Shown: piece by piece, positions 18,158 through 28,846 of the stretch
Numbering within the stretch: position 1 is the stretch's first letter
Layout: each line of letters begins with the position of its first letter
Assembly: GCF_001187915.1 (NCBI RefSeq)
Contig: NZ_LGIU01000104.1
Location: 1 to 39,458, forward strand
Reading direction: 5' to 3'
DNA: 39,458 nt
Source of the DNA: Arthrobacter sp. RIT-PI-e
GTDB lineage: Bacteria; Actinomycetota; Actinomycetes; Actinomycetales; Micrococcaceae
Program-made: the position numbers and the translations under genes
The notes under the pieces: generated by a model
Databases searched by the model: none
Told to the model about the DNA's origin: nothing
Seen by the model: the letters and a program-made list of their open reading frames with translations, nothing else

Positions 18158-19838
18158 AAGACCTGCCGCACTGAAAGCACCACGGGAACTGGCCAAGGGA
18201 GCCATGCGCATAGTCGCTCTCGGTGGTATCGGTGAGATCGGCAGAAACATGACCGTCTTCGAGTTCGAGGGCAAGCTGCTGATCGTCGACTGCGGTGTCC
18301 TCTTCCCCGAGGAGCACCAGCCGGGCATCAACGTGATCCTGCCCGACTTCTCCTACATCCGCGACCGCCTCGACGACGTCGTGGGCCTGGTGCTCACCCA
18401 CGGGCACGAGGACCACATCGGCGGTGTCCCGTACCTCCTGAAGGAACGCGCGGACATCCCCCTGATCGGGTCCAAGCTGACACTGGCGTTCATCGAGGCC
18501 AAGCTCAAGGAACACCGCATCACCCCGAAGACCGTCCAGGTCAAGGAGGGCGACCGCCGCGCCATGGGCGGGTTCGACCTCGAGTTCGTGGCCGTGAACC
18601 ACTCCATCCCGGACAGTCTCGCCGTCGCCATCCGCACCGCGGCCGGCATGGTGCTGCACACCGGTGACTTCAAGATGGACCAGTTCCCCCTGGACCGCCG
18701 CATCACGGACCTCGGCGCGTTCGCCCGGCTCGGCGCGGAGGGCGTGGACCTGTTCCTCACCGACTCCACCAACGCGGACGTGCCCGGTTTCACCACCTCG
18801 GAGAAAGACCTCTCCCCCGCGATCGACGCCGTCTTCCGGACCGCGCCGCGCCGCATCATCGTCTCCAGCTTCGCCAGCCACATCCACCGCATCCAGCAGA
18901 TCATCGACACCGCCCACCGGCACCGCCGCAAGGTGGCGTTCGTGGGCCGCTCCATGGTGCGCAACATGACCATCGCGGCGGACCTCGGCTACCTGACCAT
19001 CCCGCAGGGACTGCTGGTGGACTTCAAGAAGCTCGAGCGCAGCGACGACCACAAGGTGGTGCTGATCTGCACCGGGTCGCAGGGCGAGCCCATGGCCGCA
19101 CTGTCCCGCATGGCCAACAAGGACCACGCGATCCGCATCAGCGAGGGTGACACCGTGCTGCTGGCGAGCTCGCTGATCCCCGGCAACGAGAACGCCATCT
19201 ACGGCATCATCAACGCGCTCACCGAGATCGGCGCCAACGTGGTGCACAAGGGCAACGCCAAGGTCCACGTCTCGGGCCACGCCAGCGCCGGTGAGCTCGC
19301 GTACTGCTACAACATCGTGAAGCCGCGTAACGTCATGCCGGTGCACGGCGAGTGGCGCCATCTGCGGGCCAACTCGGAGATCGCCGTCGCCACCGGGGTG
19401 GATCCCCGCAACGTGGTGATCGCCCAGGACGGCGTGACCGTGGACCTGGTCCGCGGCCGTGCGACGCTCTCCGGCAAGGTGGAGGCCGGCCTGGTGTTCG
19501 TGGACGGCGACAGCGTGGGCGGCATCACCGAGGAGGACCTCGTGGAGCGCCGTCGTCTCGCCGAGGAGGGCGTGGTCACCGTGCTCGCCATCATCGACCC
19601 GGACAACGGCGAGATGGTCGAGGCCCCCGAGTTCTTCACCAAGGGCTTCTCCTGCTCGGACGAGGATCTCGACAAGGCGGGCGCCGCCGTCGAGAAGGCG
19701 CTGCGCGACGCCGGCTCGAACCGCCAGGGCGGTCGCCGTCAGGACCCCGAGGAGATCATCGAACGGGCCACCTCCAACTGGATGCGCCGGTTCTACAACC
19801 GCCAGCCCGTGGTCACGGCGATCGTGGTCGACGCCTGA
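18150..19838 (+). CDS. rnj: Ribonuclease J
   Basis: A 562-residue beta-CASP metallo-beta-lactamase ribonuclease with 5'-3' exonuclease and endonuclease activity in RNA maturation and decay. The core starts with MRIVALGGIGEIGRN; zinc ligands are in THGHEDH (His84, His86, Asp88, His89). Later metal and substrate motifs LHTGDFKMD and VSGHASAGE and the MPVHGEWRHL stretch are all present, followed by the C-terminal domain. The GTG at 18150 gives an 18-residue lead typical in length for actinobacterial RNase J. In many Micrococcales dapA precedes rnj; here the upstream neighbour is divergent guaB. A very strong hairpin terminator follows 17 nt after the stop. Confidence 0.96.
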   Translation: MNKRPAALKAPRELAKGAMRIVALGGIGEIGRNMTVFEFEGKLLIVDCGVLFPEEHQPGINVILPDFSYIRDRLDDVVGLVLTHGHEDHIGGVPYLLKERADIPLIGSKLTLAFIEAKLKEHRITPKTVQVKEGDRRAMGGFDLEFVAVNHSIPDSLAVAIRTAAGMVLHTGDFKMDQFPLDRRITDLGAFARLGAEGVDLFLTDSTNADVPGFTTSEKDLSPAIDAVFRTAPRRIIVSSFASHIHRIQQIIDTAHRHRRKVAFVGRSMVRNMTIAADLGYLTIPQGLLVDFKKLERSDDHKVVLICTGSQGEPMAALSRMANKDHAIRISEGDTVLLASSLIPGNENAIYGIINALTEIGANVVHKGNAKVHVSGHASAGELAYCYNIVKPRNVMPVHGEWRHLRANSEIAVATGVDPRNVVIAQDGVTVDLVRGRATLSGKVEAGLVFVDGDSVGGITEEDLVERRRLAEEGVVTVLAIIDPDNGEMVEAPEFFTKGFSCSDEDLDKAGAAVEKALRDAGSNRQGGRRQDPEEIIERATSNWMRRFYNRQPVVTAIVVDA

Positions 19839-19854
19839 TCCCCGGATCCACTGC

Positions 19855-19902
19855 ACGACGGACCCCCGGTACTCCTGGTCAGGAGTGCCGGGGGTCCGTC
19901 GT
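19855..19902. terminator. Strong terminator after rnj
   Basis: A 22-bp stem with a single G-T wobble (arms 19855-19876 and 19881-19902) and a GGTC tetraloop, followed by a short T/C tract. It lies 17 nt after the rnj stop. It is nearly symmetric and could also act on leftward transcripts from the 20030-20488 gene. Confidence 0.85.
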
Positions 19903-20029
19903 CTTCGCGGCGTCCTGGGAAGAGGACCTTCCGCAACCGTGCGTGAACCACGGGGTCGATCCCTCCGGGGTCGGGCCGAGGGGGTTCATACTCCGGAGTG
20001 CTGCAGACTGCACGGGGCTCCGTCCCTGG

Positions 20030-20488
20030 TCAGGTCTCGAGGTCGTCCGCCGTGTCTCGAGCGGCGGCTTTCCGCCGCCCTCGAGCATCGGCGTAGTAGT
20101 ACCACGCGCCCACGGCTGCCCCCAGCACCACCCGGGGAAAGGGCACCCGCATTCTCCTCAGCGCCTGTTCGGCGGCTTCGTCGAACCACCACCCGAACCG
20201 CCACGTTCCGTACATCAGGGCGCCGGTGACTGCGGCGAAGCCTGCCCTGGCCTTCGGACTCATCTCGACGGCCGGTGGGGTCTTCTGTCCGGAAGTGCGT
20301 TCGAGGACTTCGGAGCGGAATTGTGGGACCGCGATGAGAGCGACCACTGTTGCCGTGGAGCCCCACGTGATGGTGTGGCGCAACCATCCCGGGTACGTCC
20401 TGCCGGGGATGAGACTCAGGGCCCCACCGGCCAGGGCCTGGGACCGGGGGTTCGTCGCGATGCTGAGGGCGGTGTTCTTCCGGGACAT
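20030..20488 (-). CDS. Hypothetical membrane protein, 152 residues
   Basis: I do not recognise a family. Three hydrophobic segments are visible: around residues 38-58 (HTITWGSTATVVALIAVP), 83-102 (AGFAAVTGALMYGTWRFGWW) and 117-132 (VVLGAAVGAWYYYA). The C-terminus is charged (ARGRRKAAARDTADDLET). The ATG at 20488 (MSRKNTAL) has GGTGGA close upstream; TACGGT lies exactly 6 nt before it, so it may also be leaderless. The frame continues upstream to 21094 through the lipoprotein gene region; an in-frame ATG near 20625 (MEKSTPRS) would add about 46 non-hydrophobic residues and is less likely. The 215 bp upstream hold no other gene that I can see. Confidence 0.6.
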   Translation of the reverse strand: MSRKNTALSIATNPRSQALAGGALSLIPGRTYPGWLRHTITWGSTATVVALIAVPQFRSEVLERTSGQKTPPAVEMSPKARAGFAAVTGALMYGTWRFGWWFDEAAEQALRRMRVPFPRVVLGAAVGAWYYYADARGRRKAAARDTADDLET

Positions 20489-20703
20489 GCTTCCACCGTA
20501 GGTGGTACGGGGGCCATGGTCATCAGCCACAGGGCGGATCCGGATCGTTGCCGGCTCGAGCACCACGTCGTCCAGGAGGAAGCGGCTGGAGGTCAGGTGC
20601 AGACTCCTCGGAGTACTCTTCTCCATCGTCGGTGTCCGCTCTCGCCGGGAGGGCAGCACCGCCTCATGTGCACCTCCACCGTACGGCGTGCTCACGGTTG
20701 TTC

Positions 20704-21162
20704 TCACTTCACCTCGGTGAACCGCGTGCCGAGGGACTCGGACAGGACCGAGAGATCGATCGGGACGGGGTTCGCGGAGCCGACCTCGACCTCGGAGTAG
20801 TCGACGACGAACCAGTTCCGGCCTTCCGCGAAGTACACGGAGCCGCCTGATTCCGCAGCGTCCGCCATCACGGCGTACGTGTCGGTACGTGCTTCCTGCG
20901 AATCGAAGTAGAAGAGCTCGACGGTCGGGGTGCATTTCACGGATTCGGTGGACATCGGTCCGTCGGAGCCGAACACGACGGTGGATCCGAGGAGTTCCTC
21001 CCGGCACTCGAGGTGGTCGAACACGGCCTGCCGGGCGTCCTCCAGCGAGCTGTAGGACGGCAGCTCGTCGACAGGGGCCTGCCCCGCCGCGCACCCCGTG
21101 CCTGCCCCCATCAGCAGCAGCACCGGACCGATAGCCGAAACGATCCGCTTCCCCCGCATCAT
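20704..21162 (-). CDS. Putative small secreted lipoprotein
   Basis: A 152-residue protein with a basic start (MMRGKR), a hydrophobic core (IGPVLLLMGAG) and Cys24 as the possible lipidation site. The box GTGC lacks the usual Leu at -3, so lipidation is plausible but not certain. The mature part contains several acidic and aromatic residues (ELFYFDSQEARTDTYAVM, then GRNWFVVDYSEVEVG) and two further cysteines that could pair. No known domain is recognised. AAGGGGG lies just before the double ATG at 21162/21159; an upstream ATG at 21174 is possible. The next gene on this strand encodes a larger lipoprotein. Confidence 0.65.
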   Translation of the reverse strand: MMRGKRIVSAIGPVLLLMGAGTGCAAGQAPVDELPSYSSLEDARQAVFDHLECREELLGSTVVFGSDGPMSTESVKCTPTVELFYFDSQEARTDTYAVMADAAESGGSVYFAEGRNWFVVDYSEVEVGSANPVPIDLSVLSESLGTRFTEVK

Positions 21163-21370
21163 GCCCCCTTCCATGGTGGCAACCGTTCCCGGACCTGCTG
21201 CCCAGGTGCTCGATGCTACCGACCGCCTGCTACCGGGTGTCGTCCACCGGGGGGATCGTTACGAGGACGTAGTCCTGACAGCAGTGACCGAGGTCCACCC
21301 ATGGGTCCGCCGAGGGTACGGGGCACCCCGCCGTGGACGGCCGGGACCCTCGCGCTCTGATCGAGGTGGG

Positions 21371-22822
21371 TCAGGGTACGGGGACGGCGAAGTAGGTCGG
21401 CAGGTCCTCGTACGCGAACATGGCAAGGCCCTGACCGTTGATCACGGCGGGGGGATCGCGCCCGCCGTCGGCGAACCGGGGCTGCATCTGGTCCGGGAAC
21501 CTCAGGTACCCGGTCCTGTCACCGGCAGCATCGCCCCCGTAGACATCGCCTGCATCGGACACCGTTGACGGCAGGAACCCGGAGGCCGGGTCGATCTTCT
21601 TCTGCTCACCGGTCGTCAGGTCCACCACCCACTGTGCGTCGACGCCCTGCTCGTCACTCCAGTGCATGAGCAGGAGCTCCCCGTTCGGGCTGGACGCGCT
21701 GCCGGACGGTACCCGCACGGAGATCGGATGGGCACACCCTCGAGCGGCGCCCTCGAAGATGAGAGGTTCCCCGGTGCGCAGGTCGAGGATCTCGCAGGTC
21801 CCGTCGAGCTGGCGCGTGGACATGAAGGTCGGGCCGAACGTCAGGGACCCGGACGGGTGGTCGTGGAACGTCGTCGACCACTCACGCGTACCCGCGATGG
21901 CCACCGGTTGCCCCGTCGTCGGATCCGTGGCACCCCTCGGGGCCCGGTAGACGTCCACACCGTCGATGCGGGCGAGCCACTGCTGGCCCTCGAGATCAGG
22001 GATCCGTTCCAGTTGTGCCGTCTCCGCGTCCAGTACCCGCATGAAGTCGAGGGCATCCGGCCCGGCTGCCACACCGCTCTGTGCTTCGAGGCTGCCATCG
22101 GTGGAGGTGAAGGACAGGGCCCTGCCGCCGTCCTGGGTGGATCGTGGCCGGTAGTGGCTGACGTCGTCGTCGACGACCGAGGCAGCACCGGTCTCGTCGA
22201 CGACGATCAGCTGCGCGACGGGGGTCCCGGTACCCCCACCCGTCCCCGGCTGTGCCGGGAGACCGATCTGGAAGAAGGTGACGAACTCCCTGCCGTTCTG
22301 TCGCACCCGGTCGAGCACGGGTTCGACGGCCTGGGGCTGCTGCAGTCCCAGGGACGGCGACCGGTACAGGACATCCCCGCCACTGGTGGTGACCACCAGC
22401 GTCCGGTCGTTCGTCGTGGTGTCACGGTCGACGAATGCCGCGAGGTCCCCGAAGACCTCCGCCCCCTGCCCCTTCGACGCGTACCAGCCGGTTCGGCTGA
22501 GCCACCGCTCGGGAAGAGCTCCGGTGGCGTAGGAGAACCCCGTCTGGTAGGACCCCACCTTGCCCGATGTCGGTTGCGCAGTCGTCGTCGACGGTGCAGT
22601 CGAGCGGGGGGGTGGTGCCGTTCCGGGTTCCGTGGCCGGTGGCGTGGTCGTCGGGGACGCCGAGGGAGTCGGCGTCGCCGAGGGAGTCATGGTCGCGGAT
22701 GCACTGCTGCTCCCGGGGGACGGTTCCGCGACCGGCCGATCGTTCGCGCATCCCGTCATGGCAAGTGCCACGGTCAGTGTGATGACGCCCAGCACACCAG
22801 GTTTCCTGTTGATCGGCCCCAT
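21371..22822 (-). CDS. Secreted lipoprotein with Ser/Thr/Pro linker, unknown function
   Basis: A 483-residue protein. Its signal peptide ends in a good lipobox (LAMTGC, lipidated Cys25). Residues 30-90 are a Ser/Thr/Pro/Ala-rich linker of the kind that spans the Gram-positive wall. The rest looks like repeated beta-strand units of WD/PQQ-propeller character (for example LVVTTSGGDVLYRSPS, QLIVVDETGAASVVDDD, QWVVDLTTGEQKKIDP), suggesting an extracellular propeller, but no repeat signature is strong enough to name. GGAGGGG lies about 6 nt before the ATG. It is on the same strand as and downstream of ftsW, so a cell-envelope role is possible (inference). Confidence 0.72.
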   Translation of the reverse strand: MGPINRKPGVLGVITLTVALAMTGCANDRPVAEPSPGSSSASATMTPSATPTPSASPTTTPPATEPGTAPPPRSTAPSTTTAQPTSGKVGSYQTGFSYATGALPERWLSRTGWYASKGQGAEVFGDLAAFVDRDTTTNDRTLVVTTSGGDVLYRSPSLGLQQPQAVEPVLDRVRQNGREFVTFFQIGLPAQPGTGGGTGTPVAQLIVVDETGAASVVDDDVSHYRPRSTQDGGRALSFTSTDGSLEAQSGVAAGPDALDFMRVLDAETAQLERIPDLEGQQWLARIDGVDVYRAPRGATDPTTGQPVAIAGTREWSTTFHDHPSGSLTFGPTFMSTRQLDGTCEILDLRTGEPLIFEGAARGCAHPISVRVPSGSASSPNGELLLMHWSDEQGVDAQWVVDLTTGEQKKIDPASGFLPSTVSDAGDVYGGDAAGDRTGYLRFPDQMQPRFADGGRDPPAVINGQGLAMFAYEDLPTYFAVPVP

Positions 22823-22997
22823 CGCTTCCCCTCCGTCGGGTTTCCGGGCTCACCGGTCACCCCTCCAAACTATCGGAGGACCGGATACCCGGAACCGCAC
22901 ACCCGCCGTCGGGTGCGTGTACCGGCTCTCCTCCACTCGTCGTCCGGCGGGGGAACGCCGTTCCGGTCACGGAGGACGGCTCCCGCGGCCCGGCGTG

Positions 22998-24362
22998 TCA
23001 CGGGGTGGTCCTGCGCGGGGGCCTGCGGCCGCTGCCTGCCCTGGTGGTGGTGGGCCGGTTCTTCACGGTCCCGGGTACGGGTCGGTCGGGTGCCGGGCGC
23101 GGTGCGAACCGGCGGCCGACCACCGTTGCCCTGGGATGCTCCGGTGTGGTGGGCGGGACGGGGGTCGCCTGGTCGGTGGCGCGGGAACAGGAGATGAGGA
23201 CGCCGATCGCGGTGAGGACAGCGACCATGGAGGACCCGCCGTAGGAGATGAAGGGCAGGGGAACCCCGATCACGGGGACCACTCCGGTGACCACGGCGAT
23301 GTTCAGGATCGCCTGGCCGATGATCCACACGAGGATCCCACCGCAGACGTAGGTGATCTCGAGGTTCTCGGAGAGGGTGGCGATCCGATAGATGGAGTAC
23401 GCGAGGACCCCGAAGAGCACCACGACCAGCAGCGCCCCGACCAGGCCCAGTTCCTCGCCGAGGACGGCGAACACGAAGTCGTTGTGCGCTTCGGGGATCC
23501 AGCTGACCTTCAGTCTGCTCTGCCCCACCCCGACGCCGAAGAGCCCGCCGCCGGCGAGCCCGTAGAGGGCCTGGGCGCTCTGGTAGCCCAGCCCCTGGGC
23601 GGTTCCTTCGGCACTGGGATCGAGCCAGGCACTGACGCGCCGCATGCGGTTCGGGCTGCTGACGACGGCGAGCAGCGTGACGACTACCCCGAGCACGATC
23701 CCGCCGGTGAAGAGCTTGGAGCTGGCTCCGGCGACGAAGAACAGGCCTGCGGCGATGAGCCCGATGACCATGGCGGTGCCCAGGTCCTTTCCCGCCAGCA
23801 CCAGGCCTATCGCCATCATCGCGCCCGGCACCACGGGGATGAACATGTGCCGTGCGTAGCGCAGGAGTCCGGCCTTCCTCGCCAGGACCATCCCACCCCA
23901 GATGACGAGGCTGAGCTTGAGGAACTCCGAGGGCTGGGCGGTCAGCCCACCGATCCTGATCCAGTTCCGGTTGCCCTGCACCTCGAGGCCGATGGGTGAG
24001 AAGACGAGCAGGGCCAACGCGAAGGACCCGAGGAGGATCACCCAGGACAGTTTCCGGTAGACCCGGAAAGGGGTGAACGCGCACACCAGCAGTGCCACAC
24101 CGCCGACGCCGACCCACATGAGCTGCTTCGTGAAGTACTCGTACGGTGACCGGTTCTGCGCCACGAGCTCGAACGAGGACGCCGACAGGACCATCATCGA
24201 ACCGATGGCCACCAGGGCGAAGGTCGTGGTGATCAGCAGGTTCCGCGCATTGCGGTTCGAGTTCGGGCCCTCCGCAGCGACGAAGCTGCGCAGGCGCGTC
24301 CACCACGGTCCTCGCCCGGAAGAATCCAGGGTCTGGTCGGAACCGGCAACCGTGATGGTCAT
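22998..24362 (-). CDS. ftsW: FtsW/RodA/SpoVE (SEDS) peptidoglycan glycosyltransferase
   Basis: A 454-residue SEDS protein with about ten membrane spans. FtsW-like motifs are LTAQPSEFLKLSL, GKDLGTAMV and VPLPFISYGGSS; WIPEAHNDFVFA carries Asp295, which aligns with the catalytic Asp297 of E. coli FtsW. These enzymes polymerise lipid II together with a class B PBP. The C-terminal ~70 residues form an Arg/Pro/Thr-rich cytoplasmic tail. The gene stands alone: no murC/G/D, PBP or ftsQ is nearby, so it is either a second ftsW or displaced from the dcw cluster. AGGAG lies 4-5 nt before the ATG. The 230 bp upstream to the EamA gene hold no other gene that I can support. Confidence 0.93.
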   Translation of the reverse strand: MTITVAGSDQTLDSSGRGPWWTRLRSFVAAEGPNSNRNARNLLITTTFALVAIGSMMVLSASSFELVAQNRSPYEYFTKQLMWVGVGGVALLVCAFTPFRVYRKLSWVILLGSFALALLVFSPIGLEVQGNRNWIRIGGLTAQPSEFLKLSLVIWGGMVLARKAGLLRYARHMFIPVVPGAMMAIGLVLAGKDLGTAMVIGLIAAGLFFVAGASSKLFTGGIVLGVVVTLLAVVSSPNRMRRVSAWLDPSAEGTAQGLGYQSAQALYGLAGGGLFGVGVGQSRLKVSWIPEAHNDFVFAVLGEELGLVGALLVVVLFGVLAYSIYRIATLSENLEITYVCGGILVWIIGQAILNIAVVTGVVPVIGVPLPFISYGGSSMVAVLTAIGVLISCSRATDQATPVPPTTPEHPRATVVGRRFAPRPAPDRPVPGTVKNRPTTTRAGSGRRPPRRTTP

Positions 24363-24592
24363 GGGACTCCTCGGGACACAGCCCTCGCGTCACTGCGGAG
24401 GGAGGAAGGGGTGAAGTGGTGGCCGTGCCCGGGGAGCGGACCAGGTTCGAGTACGTCTGGTCACGTCTCACCGGTGCTACATCTTCGCACCCGCCGGATG
24501 CACACGACAATGCCTTCCTCCCTGTGCAGAGGTGCCCCTGGAGGAAGGGGCCGAGGATGCACCGGGGATCCTGGTTCGGACGGCACGTCCTC

Positions 24593-25603
24593 TCAGGCGA
24601 GGGTGATGTCGCTCGGACGCATGAGCACGGGTTCGTGCCGATTCCGGTGGCGGGTCTCTGCCCGCAGCCCGAGGTAGGTGCCGGTGATGATGAGCGCGGC
24701 GCCGAGGAACCCGAGAAGGGCCAGGGTCTCCTGTCCGATGCCGATGCCGATGAGGACCGCCCAGACGGGTTCGGTGCCCATGAGGAGACTGGCCCGTGAG
24801 GCGGAGGTCTGCTGGATCGCCCAGGTCTGGACGAGGAACGCGAAGACGCTGCAGGCCAGGCCCAGGTAGAGGACACCGATCCACTGTGCCTGGTCGAAGG
24901 TTTGGACGGCATGCAGGACACCGCGTGGATCGGCGACGGTGTAGACGATCGCGCAGACGATGCTCTGCACCAGGGTCAGCGTCAGCGGACTGTACGCGCG
25001 CCCTCGGGTGAGACCCGCGACAGCAGTGACATGGACGGCGCGGACCACCGCTGCGGCGAGCATCAGCAGATCCCCCGCCGTGGGGGTGGCGAGCCCGTCC
25101 TCCGAGACCAGCAGGCACACCCCGACGACGGCGATCACACCGGAACCGAGCACCGCACGGGGCAGTCTCGTCCGGAAGGCGACGCTCTCGGCCACGGGGG
25201 TGAACACGACGACGAGGCTGATGATCAGTCCGGCGTTCGTGGCACTGGTGCCGGCGATCCCGTGGGTCTCCAGGATCAGGACGGCAGCCTGGGTGAGACC
25301 GAGCACTACCCCGATGACACCTTCGCGGACACCGACCGTGCGTCGGCCCCGGACCCACCAGACCAGGGACAGCGCGGCGGTGGTGATGAGGAACCGCAGC
25401 GAGAGGATCACGGTGACACCGACGGTCTCGGTGAGGGTCTTCGCTGCCAGATAGCTGCTGCCCCACACCAGGGCCACCAGCAGGAGGAGGACATCGATCC
25501 GCCGTGCCCGGATGTAGGAGCGGAGGGTTGCAAAGGGATTCCGGTGTCCCCGTCCCCGGTCGAAGGAGTCGTGCGAGGTCGGGGGGAGGAGAGGTGATGG
25601 CAC
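24593..25603 (-). CDS. EamA family (DMT superfamily) transporter
   Basis: A 336-residue protein with ten hydrophobic segments in two homologous halves of five, as in EamA exporters: VLLLLVALVWGSSYLAAKTL opens the first repeat and AAAVVRAVHVTAVAGL the second, ending with ALLGFLGAALIITGTYLGL. Members export amino acids, metabolites or drugs; the substrate cannot be deduced. The GTG at 25603 follows a weak purine stretch. A 72-bp gap separates it from a divergent LysR gene, the classic layout of an exporter controlled by a LysR regulator sensing its substrate. Confidence 0.88.
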   Translation of the reverse strand: MPSPLLPPTSHDSFDRGRGHRNPFATLRSYIRARRIDVLLLLVALVWGSSYLAAKTLTETVGVTVILSLRFLITTAALSLVWWVRGRRTVGVREGVIGVVLGLTQAAVLILETHGIAGTSATNAGLIISLVVVFTPVAESVAFRTRLPRAVLGSGVIAVVGVCLLVSEDGLATPTAGDLLMLAAAVVRAVHVTAVAGLTRGRAYSPLTLTLVQSIVCAIVYTVADPRGVLHAVQTFDQAQWIGVLYLGLACSVFAFLVQTWAIQQTSASRASLLMGTEPVWAVLIGIGIGQETLALLGFLGAALIITGTYLGLRAETRHRNRHEPVLMRPSDITLA

Positions 25604-25663
25604 TTCTCGAGTCTCACGGGTTCTCCATCATTAGACGAGAGGGTAGTTCGTGAAGAAATGGTT

Positions 25664-25669
25664 TAGCGT
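25664..25669 (+). promoter_or_regulatory. -10 box of second LysR gene, leaderless-type
   Basis: TAGCGT lies 6 nt before the ATG at 25676, with no Shine-Dalgarno in between. There is no clear -35. It lies in the 72-bp divergent gap with the EamA gene. Confidence 0.4.
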
Positions 25670-25675
25670 CTGCTT

Positions 25676-26599
25676 ATGGATCTGCACCAGTTACGCCTGC
25701 TCAGGGAGCTCGGTGAACGCGGCAGCCTGGCGGCCGTGGCGCGGGCTCTCCACGTCTCGCCGTCCGCCGTGTCCCAGCAGCTCACCGCACTGCAGCGCCG
25801 CACCGAGGTACCCCTGACGGAACGCAGGGGCCGCACCCTGGCCCTCACCGGTGCCGGTCAGGCGCTGGCGGAGGCCGCCATGCGGGTGGGCGTCGCGATG
25901 AGCTCGGCGGAGCAGGCCGTCAGCCGGTACGTCCAGGACCCGACCGCGACGGTGACCATCTGTGCCTTCAACAGCGCCGGGATGACCTACTTCGGCCCGC
26001 TCCTGGCAGACCTCTCCGGGGAGGGGAACCCGCGCCTGATCTGTCACGACCGGGACGTGGGGCAGAACGCCTTCCCCGCCCTGACCGCGGACTACGACCT
26101 CGTGCTCGCCCACCGCCTCGGGCACAGCGCCCGCTGGCCGCCATCACTCACCGTGCTGCCCCTGGTGAGTGAACCCCTGGACGTCGCCATGTCGGTCCGT
26201 CACCCGCTCGCCGGCCGACCCGACGTCGGCGTTTCGGAGCTGATCGACGAGGAATGGGTGTCCGTCCAGGACGGGTTCCCCCTGGAGTCCGCGGTGCAGA
26301 GCATCGCCGTCCACGCAGGAGGGCCGCTGAACATCACGCACCGGATCAACGAGTTCTTCGTCGCCGCCGCGCTCATCGCGAACAGCCCCGCCGGGGCGCC
26401 CATGCCCCGCCACACCGCAGCTCCCCGACGCGGTGGTCCCGTGGTTCTGAAGCCACTCCGCGATCTGGAGCTCAGCAGGCACGTGGACATCCTCTGCCGC
26501 CCCGAGACCCTGCACCGGACGGCCGTCCGGAACGTCGTGGACGCCCTCCGGAACCGTGCGATACCGGCCCCGGAGGATGGTGGGAGGATGTCCCCATGA
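25676..26599 (+). CDS. LysR-type transcriptional regulator
   Basis: A 307-residue LysR protein: DNA-binding helix-turn-helix at about residues 3-60 (LHQLRLLRELGERGSLAAVA, VSPSAVSQQLTALQRRTEV), then an effector-binding domain (VTICAFNSAGMTYFGPLLADL, then LAHRLGHSARWPP). It probably controls the divergent EamA gene and perhaps its own operon. Its TGA overlaps the ATG of the SRPBCC gene (ATGA), so the two are made together. The start at 25676 is fixed by the conserved MDLHQLRLL beginning. Confidence 0.9.
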   Translation: MDLHQLRLLRELGERGSLAAVARALHVSPSAVSQQLTALQRRTEVPLTERRGRTLALTGAGQALAEAAMRVGVAMSSAEQAVSRYVQDPTATVTICAFNSAGMTYFGPLLADLSGEGNPRLICHDRDVGQNAFPALTADYDLVLAHRLGHSARWPPSLTVLPLVSEPLDVAMSVRHPLAGRPDVGVSELIDEEWVSVQDGFPLESAVQSIAVHAGGPLNITHRINEFFVAAALIANSPAGAPMPRHTAAPRRGGPVVLKPLRDLELSRHVDILCRPETLHRTAVRNVVDALRNRAIPAPEDGGRMSP

Positions 26600-27090
26600 A
26601 TCCGACGGCCATCCGGCAGCACCAGCAGTCCATCACCGTTCATCTGCAGGCCGACGCTCTCTACGACCTGGTCTCCGACATCACCCGCACGGGCGAGTGG
26701 AGCCCGGTGTGCACGGCGTGCTGGTGGGACGACGACGGCGGCGCCGGCCGGGCGGGCTTGGTGGGTGCGTGGTTCACCGGGCGCAACGAGGTGCCGGGGC
26801 GGACGTGGGAGACCCGGTCGCAGGTGGTGGCCGCCGAGCGGGGCCGGGAGTTCGCCTGGGTGGTCGGTGGACGCTACGTCCGCTGGGGCTTCAGCCTGGC
26901 TCCGGCGGATGCGCGTACGGACACGGTACTGACCGAGTCCTGGGACTTCCTGCCGGCCGGGATCGCCATGTTCGGGGAGAAGTACGGCGACGGTGCGCCC
27001 GCCCAGATCGCCGAGCGCACCCGGCAGGCGCTCGACGGCATCCCGGCGACGCTCGCGGCGATCAAGCGGATCGCCGAGTCCGCCCCGTAG
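26596..27090 (+). CDS. SRPBCC (START/polyketide cyclase-like) family protein
   Basis: A 164-residue single-domain protein of the SRPBCC fold: ITVHLQADALYDLVSDITRTGEWSP is the typical first strand and helices, followed by GRTWETRSQVVAAERGREFAWVVGG and a C-terminal long helix (AERTRQALDGIPATLAAIKRIA). The fold binds hydrophobic ligands, and some members are cyclases or hydrolases; no catalytic residue can be pointed to. GGAGG lies about 8 nt before the ATG at 26596, which overlaps the LysR stop. It might bind or modify the ligand sensed by LysR and exported by EamA (inference). Confidence 0.82.
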   Translation: MNPTAIRQHQQSITVHLQADALYDLVSDITRTGEWSPVCTACWWDDDGGAGRAGLVGAWFTGRNEVPGRTWETRSQVVAAERGREFAWVVGGRYVRWGFSLAPADARTDTVLTESWDFLPAGIAMFGEKYGDGAPAQIAERTRQALDGIPATLAAIKRIAESAP

Positions 27091-27130
27091 CGGACGGCAG
27101 CGGGGAACGGCTTCCGCGCTGCCGGAGAAA

Positions 27131-27168
27131 CAGCAGCACCCCGGCTCTCGCGAACCGGGGTGCTGCTG
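27131..27168. terminator. Bidirectional terminator between SRPBCC gene and groEL
   Basis: Perfect 14-bp arms, CAGCAGCACCCCGG at 27131-27144 and its complement at 27155-27168, with a 10-nt loop containing a TCGCGA core. It lies between two convergent genes. Confidence 0.8.
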
Positions 27169-27204
27169 TGACGTGCGGGAGGGGGCTGAGCCCTGATCCG
27201 AGTC

Positions 27205-28830
<1,626 letters not shown>

Positions 28831-28846
28831 TCAGGCTCGTGCAGCG

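Noticed and set aside
18027..19856. 609-codon open frame antisense to rnj
   Set aside because: Shadow of the RNase J gene; no recognisable domain.
22870..24921. 683-codon minus-strand open frame over ftsW
   Set aside because: Arg/Pro/Gly/His-rich shadow of the FtsW frame, which has all SEDS motifs.
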